From JANOBJ01 sp031411575 (GTDB lineage Bacteria; Pseudomonadota; Gammaproteobacteria; Burkholderiales; Burkholderiaceae_C), in assembly GCA_031411575.1 (NCBI GenBank), contig JANOBJ010000129.1, forward strand, positions 1 to 43,065: a DNA stretch of 43,065 nt, given 5' to 3'. Of the stretch, positions 39,378-43,065 are shown piece after piece. The notes under the pieces are model-generated. The model saw nothing but the letters and a program-made list of their open reading frames with translations. It did no database searches and was not told the origin of the DNA. The translations under genes and the position numbers were made by a program. Every line of letters starts with the position of its first letter. Position 1 is the stretch's first letter.

Positions 39378-39434
39378 GACATTTTTTAGCCCACCAAGCG
39401 GCGTAGCGAGCGGTTCAGGATCAAGGCGCGGGTG

Positions 39435-39477
39435 TCAGGCAACCGGAGCGACCTTGGGGGTCGTGAGGATTGCCTGA
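39435..39477. other. Long imperfect hairpin downstream of ctaE
   Basis: Outer arms TCAGGCAA / TTGCCTGA (39435-39442 and 39470-39477) with an inner CGACC / GGTCG pair. It lies between the ctaE stop and the DUF2909 terminator. No T run; perhaps an mRNA 3' structure. Confidence 0.45.
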
Positions 39478-39521
39478 TCGGGAACCGCAACGCCGAGCCT
39501 GAGCCGCGCAGTAGCCGCGCC

Positions 39522-40403
39522 CTAGAGCCAGTAGACGAGGATGTAGAGACCCAGCCACACCACATCCACAAAGTGCCAGTACCACGCCGCCCCTTCGAAG
39601 CCGAAGTGCTTGTTGGGCGTGAAGTGGCCCTTCATCAGGCGCAGGGTGATGAACAGCAGCATCAGCATGCCGACCAGCACGTGAAAGCCGTGGAAACCGG
39701 TCAGCATGAAGAAGGTCGAGCCAAACACGCCCGACGACAGCTTCAGGTTCAGATCGGTGTAGGCGTGGTAGTACTCGTAGCCCTGCACGCCCAGGAACGT
39801 CGCACCCAGGATGACGGTGATCCACATCCAGCCGATGGTCTTGACGCGCTGGCCCGCCAGCAGCGCATGGTGGGCGATCGTCAGCGTGACGCCGGAGGTC
39901 AGCAGCAGGGCGGTGTTGATGGTAGGCAAGGGCCATGGGCCCATGGTCTGGAACGGCTCAACAATGCCGGCCGGCGACGCGGTGGCACCCGCGGCCACGC
40001 TGGGCCAGACAGCCTTGAAATCGGGCCAGAGCAGCGCGTTCTCGAGGCTGCCCAAGGCTGGCACCGAATGCGCCCGCGCCCACCACAGGGCCGAGAAGAA
40101 GGCGCCGAAGAACATCACTTCGGAGAAGATGAACCAGCTCATGCTCCAGCGGAACGACAGGTCGATCTTGTGTCCGTACAGGCCGCCCTCGCTCTCGGTG
40201 ATCGCGTCGCGGAACCACTGGTACAGCACGCCGAACAGCCACAGCAGGCCGAACAGCACGGCGTACTTGCCCCAATCGGCGCCGTTGATCCACTGGCCAC
40301 CGCCGAAGATCATCCAGAACAGCCCGAAAGCCGCCATGGCGGGATGCCGCGACGGCTGGGGCACAAAGTAATACGGGGTGGTACCCGGTGTTGTCGAACT
40401 CAT
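39522..40403 (-). CDS. ctaE: Cytochrome c oxidase subunit III
   Basis: A 293-residue membrane subunit of the aa3-type oxidase with seven predicted helices. Conserved parts are WSMSWFIFSEVMFFGAFFSA (with the Glu), TSGVTLTIAHHALLAG, FMLTGFHGFHVLVG and the C-terminal WYWHFVDVVWLGLYILVYWL. It follows the DUF2970 gene by 48 bases on the minus strand. Confidence 0.96.
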   Translation of the reverse strand: MSSTTPGTTPYYFVPQPSRHPAMAAFGLFWMIFGGGQWINGADWGKYAVLFGLLWLFGVLYQWFRDAITESEGGLYGHKIDLSFRWSMSWFIFSEVMFFGAFFSALWWARAHSVPALGSLENALLWPDFKAVWPSVAAGATASPAGIVEPFQTMGPWPLPTINTALLLTSGVTLTIAHHALLAGQRVKTIGWMWITVILGATFLGVQGYEYYHAYTDLNLKLSSGVFGSTFFMLTGFHGFHVLVGMLMLLFITLRLMKGHFTPNKHFGFEGAAWYWHFVDVVWLGLYILVYWL

Positions 40404-40451
40404 CGTTTCTCCTGCTCTCTATCTTTAAGTTTTTTCGGTGTGCAGACGGCT

Positions 40452-40658
40452 TCAGCCGGCCACCACATTGACCAGCACGATCAGACCCACCACCAGCAGC
40501 ATGGCGGCACCAATGCCCACCAGCACCACGTGGAACGGGTTGAGCTTGCGCAAATCGTCCTGGTACTCACTGTTCTTGCGGATCCCGACGAACGACCAGG
40601 CCACCGCCTTGATGGTGCGGGCGAGGGAACCCTTGTGGGCCACGGTCGGGGTCGTCAT
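40452..40658 (-). CDS. DUF2970 small membrane protein
   Basis: A 68-residue protein with AVAWSFVGIRKNSEYQDDLR, the DUF2970 signature, and one C-terminal helix. It sits between ctaG and ctaE, its usual place in Burkholderiales cox clusters. Function unknown. Confidence 0.85.
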   Translation of the reverse strand: MTTPTVAHKGSLARTIKAVAWSFVGIRKNSEYQDDLRKLNPFHVVLVGIGAAMLLVVGLIVLVNVVAG

Positions 40659-40673
40659 GGTGCAGGCCTGCTC

Positions 40674-41291
40674 TCAACCACCGGACGCGGCTTTGGGCGA
40701 CGTCGTGCTGGCGTCCTTGCCCGGCGCGGGTGGCGTCTTGCCACCGACTTCAAAGAAGGTGTAGGACAGCGTGATCGTCGTCACGTCCTTGGGCAGCTTG
40801 GTGTCGATCACAAACGCCACTGGCCACTGTTTTTTCTCACCCGGCTCCAGTGTGTACTGGTTGAAGCAGAAGCACTCGAGCTTGTTGAAATGCGCGGCCG
40901 CCTGCGGCGGTGCGTAGCTGGGGATGGCCTGCGCCGCCATGCGCCGGTTTTGCGTGTTCTGGAACTCGTACATCACGGTGGCGAGCTGGCCCGGGTGCAC
41001 CTGCATCGAGCTGACGGCCGATTTGAAGTGCCAGGGCCCGCGGGCGTTGGCATCAAATTCCACGGTGATGGTACGGCTGGTGTCGACCTGCGTGTTTTCG
41101 GGCACCTTGACCGCCTTGCCCGCGGTGCCGTTGCCCGGCACCTGACGCTCGGACAGCGACAGGATGTTGATGCCGGTCATCTCGCAAATGGCCTTGTACA
41201 GCGGCACCAGCGCATAGCCAAAGGCAAACATGCCCACGGCAATGACGGCCAGCTTGCCCACCATGCGGGTGTTTTCTTGGCGAATGCTCAT
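40674..41291 (-). CDS. ctaG: CtaG/COX11, copper-insertion protein for CuB
   Basis: A 205-residue protein with one N-terminal helix (VGKLAVIAVGMFAFGYALVP) and a periplasmic beta domain. The copper motif is C140-F-C142 in KLECFCFNQYTLEPGE. COX11 hands copper to the CuB site of subunit I. The C-terminal 20 residues are Ala/Ser/Pro-rich and not conserved. Confidence 0.95.
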   Translation of the reverse strand: MSIRQENTRMVGKLAVIAVGMFAFGYALVPLYKAICEMTGINILSLSERQVPGNGTAGKAVKVPENTQVDTSRTITVEFDANARGPWHFKSAVSSMQVHPGQLATVMYEFQNTQNRRMAAQAIPSYAPPQAAAHFNKLECFCFNQYTLEPGEKKQWPVAFVIDTKLPKDVTTITLSYTFFEVGGKTPPAPGKDASTTSPKAASGG

Positions 41292-41305
41292 GGCCGTGCC
41301 TTGGG

Positions 41306-41419
41306 CTAGCGCGCCAGGTAAATCATCTTGGCCATGAAACCGATGAAGAACACCGCGGCAATGGAGGCGAGGATCAGCCCCAACCGCAGGTTGCTCTTCT
41401 TCTGTTTTTCGGGGTTCAT
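41306..41419 (-). CDS. Small cytochrome oxidase assembly protein (37 residues)
   Basis: A tiny membrane protein: MNPEKQKKSNLRLG, one helix (LILASIAAVFFIGFMAKMIY), then LAR and a stop. Too short for usual gene finders, but its position between ctaD and ctaG and the charged N-terminus with one helix match the small oxidase proteins seen in this gene order. It starts 22 bases after the ctaD stop and ends 14 bases before ctaG. Confidence 0.78.
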   Translation of the reverse strand: MNPEKQKKSNLRLGLILASIAAVFFIGFMAKMIYLAR

Positions 41420-41441
41420 GTCGGGCACTTTGTCGGTCCGC

Positions 41442-43061
41442 TCAGCCGATCACCTTGGTGGCGCTGGCATTGAGCTTGGGCGGGTTCTCGAAGGTGTGGA
41501 ACGGTGCCGGCGACGGCACTTCCCACTCGAGGCCTTCAGCGCCTTCCCACGGTTTTTGCGGGGCTTTTTCGCCCTTGCCCATCATGGTGGGCAGCACGAT
41601 GAACAGGAAGAAATACACCTGCGCCAGACCGAACGCGAACGCACCCACAGAAGCTACAGCGTTGAAGTCGGCAAACTGCATCGGGTAGTCGGCGTAGCGG
41701 CGCGGCATGCCGGCCAGGCCCAGGAAGTGCATCGGGAAGAAGGTGACGTTGAACGCGATCAGCGACCACCAGAAATGGATCTTGCCGCGCGATTCGTTGT
41801 ACATCACGCCGGTCCACTTGGGAGCCCAGTAGTAGTAGCCTGCAAACATCGCGTACAGCGAGCCAGCCACCAGCACGTAGTGGAAGTGGGCCACCACGTA
41901 GTAGGTGTCCTGCAGCTGGGTGTCGATCGGCGCCATGGCCAGGATCAGGCCGGTAAAGCCGCCCATGGTGAACACGAAGATGAAGCCGACCGCAAACAGC
42001 ATCGGCGTCTCGAACGTCATCGAGCCCTGCCACATGGTGGCGATCCAGTTGAAGACCTTCACGGCTGTGGGCACGGCGATCAGCATGGTCGCGTACATGA
42101 AGAACAGCTGGCCCGTCACCGGCATGCCGGTGGTGAACATGTGGTGCGCCCAGACGATGAACGACAGGATGGCGATCGAGCTGGTGGCATACACCATCGA
42201 GGCGTAGCCGAACAGCTTCTTGCGGCTGAACGCGGGCACGATCTGGCTCACGATGCCGAAGGCCGGCAAGATCATGATGTAGACCTCGGGGTGGCCGAAG
42301 AACCAGAAGATGTGCTGGTACATCACCGGGTCGCCACCGCCGGCGGGGTTGAAGAAGCTGGTGCCGAAATGGCGGTCGGTCAGCGTCATGGTGATGGCGC
42401 CGGCCAGCACGGGCATCACGGCGATCAGCAGGTAGGCGGTGATCAGCCAGGTCCAGCAGAACATCGGCATCTTCATCAGGGTCATGCCGGGGGCGCGCAT
42501 GTTGAGGATGGTCACGATGATGTTGATCGAACCCATGATGGATGAGGCACCCAGGATGTGCATCGCGAAGATGCCGGCGTCCATCGACGGGCCCATCTGC
42601 AGCGTCAGCGGTGCGTACAGCGTCCAGCCGGCTGCGGGTGCGCCACCGGGCATGAAAAAGCTGCCCACGAGCATCAGACCTGCCGGGATCATCAGCCAGA
42701 AGCTGAAGTTGTTCATGCGGGCGAAGGCCATGTCGGCCGCGCCAATCTGCAGCGGCACCATCCAGTTCGCAAAGCCGACGAAGCCTGGCATGATGGCGCC
42801 GAACACCATGATCAGGCCATGCATCGTGGTGAACTGGTTGAACAGCTCGGGGTTGAAGAACTGCAAGCCCGGCTGGAACAGCTCGGCGCGGATGGCCAGC
42901 GCCAGCACCCCGCCCACCATGAACATGGTGAACGAGAACAGCAGGTACAGCGTGCCGATGTCCTTGTGGTTGGTGGCGTAAACCCAGCGGCGCCAGCCCG
43001 TGGGGGCGTGGTGGTCGTGGTCATGGCCGTGGGCGTCGTGGTGGTCGAGAACAGCACTCAT
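41442..43061 (-). CDS. ctaD: Cytochrome c oxidase subunit I
   Basis: A 539-residue, 12-helix catalytic subunit holding heme a, heme a3 and CuB. Present are the heme a ligand region LFNQFTTMHGLIMVFGAIMP, the CuB/cross-linked Tyr motif FGHPEVYIMILPAFGIVSQ, the K-channel region VYATSSIAILSFIVWAHHMF and the heme a3/a His pair in VVAHFHYVLVAG. The N-terminus is His/Asp-rich (HDAHGHDHDHHAP), a possible metal-binding tail. The gene is complete; its own promoter and subunit II lie outside the window. Confidence 0.98.
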   Translation of the reverse strand: MSAVLDHHDAHGHDHDHHAPTGWRRWVYATNHKDIGTLYLLFSFTMFMVGGVLALAIRAELFQPGLQFFNPELFNQFTTMHGLIMVFGAIMPGFVGFANWMVPLQIGAADMAFARMNNFSFWLMIPAGLMLVGSFFMPGGAPAAGWTLYAPLTLQMGPSMDAGIFAMHILGASSIMGSINIIVTILNMRAPGMTLMKMPMFCWTWLITAYLLIAVMPVLAGAITMTLTDRHFGTSFFNPAGGGDPVMYQHIFWFFGHPEVYIMILPAFGIVSQIVPAFSRKKLFGYASMVYATSSIAILSFIVWAHHMFTTGMPVTGQLFFMYATMLIAVPTAVKVFNWIATMWQGSMTFETPMLFAVGFIFVFTMGGFTGLILAMAPIDTQLQDTYYVVAHFHYVLVAGSLYAMFAGYYYWAPKWTGVMYNESRGKIHFWWSLIAFNVTFFPMHFLGLAGMPRRYADYPMQFADFNAVASVGAFAFGLAQVYFFLFIVLPTMMGKGEKAPQKPWEGAEGLEWEVPSPAPFHTFENPPKLNASATKVIG

Positions 43062-43065
43062 GGTC

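Noticed and set aside
39432..41309. 625-codon open frame on the plus strand across ctaE, DUF2970 and ctaG
   Set aside because: It is antisense to three recognisable oxidase genes and has His/Gln/Arg-rich shadow composition.
41328..42545. 405-codon plus-strand frame opposite ctaD
   Set aside because: Antisense shadow of cytochrome oxidase subunit I.
1..43065. CRISPR arrays, tRNA or rRNA genes, prophage or IS transposases
   Set aside because: No regularly spaced repeats with spacers, no cloverleaf-type sequence and no transposase or integrase motif noticed by eye.

Overview
The window looks like the chromosome of a GC-rich betaproteobacterium of order Burkholderiales, most likely family Comamonadaceae. 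The evidence is the protein similarity of the housekeeping genes, the aa3 cytochrome oxidase gene order, Bug/TctC receptors, and many copies of a 17-bp GCTAT...ATAGC palindrome. About 49 protein genes can be supported. There are no rRNA or tRNA genes, no CRISPR array and no recognisable insertion-sequence transposase.

Layout. 1-345 is the 3' end of ftsY. 413-4502 is a YnjBCD-type ABC importer followed by a CDP-alcohol phosphatidyltransferase. 4494-7883 (minus) is a coupled trio: nucleoside hydrolase, a two-domain glycosyltransferase fusion and an APH-type kinase. 7999-14795 (plus), divergent from it, is a tightly overlapping six-gene operon: TVP38-flavoprotein fusion, DUF547, DUF3047, SelD-associated-type oxidoreductase, ATP-grasp and a YHS lipoprotein. 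A second YHS lipoprotein converges at 14821-15480. 15528-19019 (minus) is a PhnDCEE-like ABC importer, better read as a putative selenium-oxyanion importer. 19181-22264 (plus) is egtD (frameshifted), senB and senC, the selenosugar/selenoneine genes, without senA. A racemase, a small unknown protein and an OsmC protein follow. 24568-26772 is a persulfide/sulfur module: a Blh-like metallo-hydrolase, a BigR/SqrR repressor and two YeeE/YedE channel halves.

26769-31275 (minus) carries cbpM, cbpA, an FNR regulator, an orphan receiver and a NarX/NarL-like two-component pair. 31511-32434 is rpoH behind a perfect CIRCE operator. A Bug receptor, a REP-like repeat cluster and an AlkC/AlkD-like repair protein follow. 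34890-43061 (minus) is the cytochrome c oxidase assembly region: sco, ctaB, ctaA, a SCO-like membrane protein, surf1, ctaE, DUF2970, ctaG, a 37-residue protein and ctaD. One small DUF2909 gene lies on the other strand.

How it fits together. The most interesting part is 4.5-22.3 kb. Families tied to selenium by fusion, naming or co-occurrence are packed there: the two rSAM/selenodomain-associated transferase domains, the N-terminal-to-SelD oxidoreductase family, two YHS selenodomain-like proteins with Cys in the key position, a PhnD-type putative selenate receptor, SenB and SenC. The absence of senA, with the egtD frameshift, suggests either decay of selenoneine synthesis or a locus whose product is a selenosugar or another seleno-metabolite. 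Family assignments are made from motifs read by eye; no database search was run.
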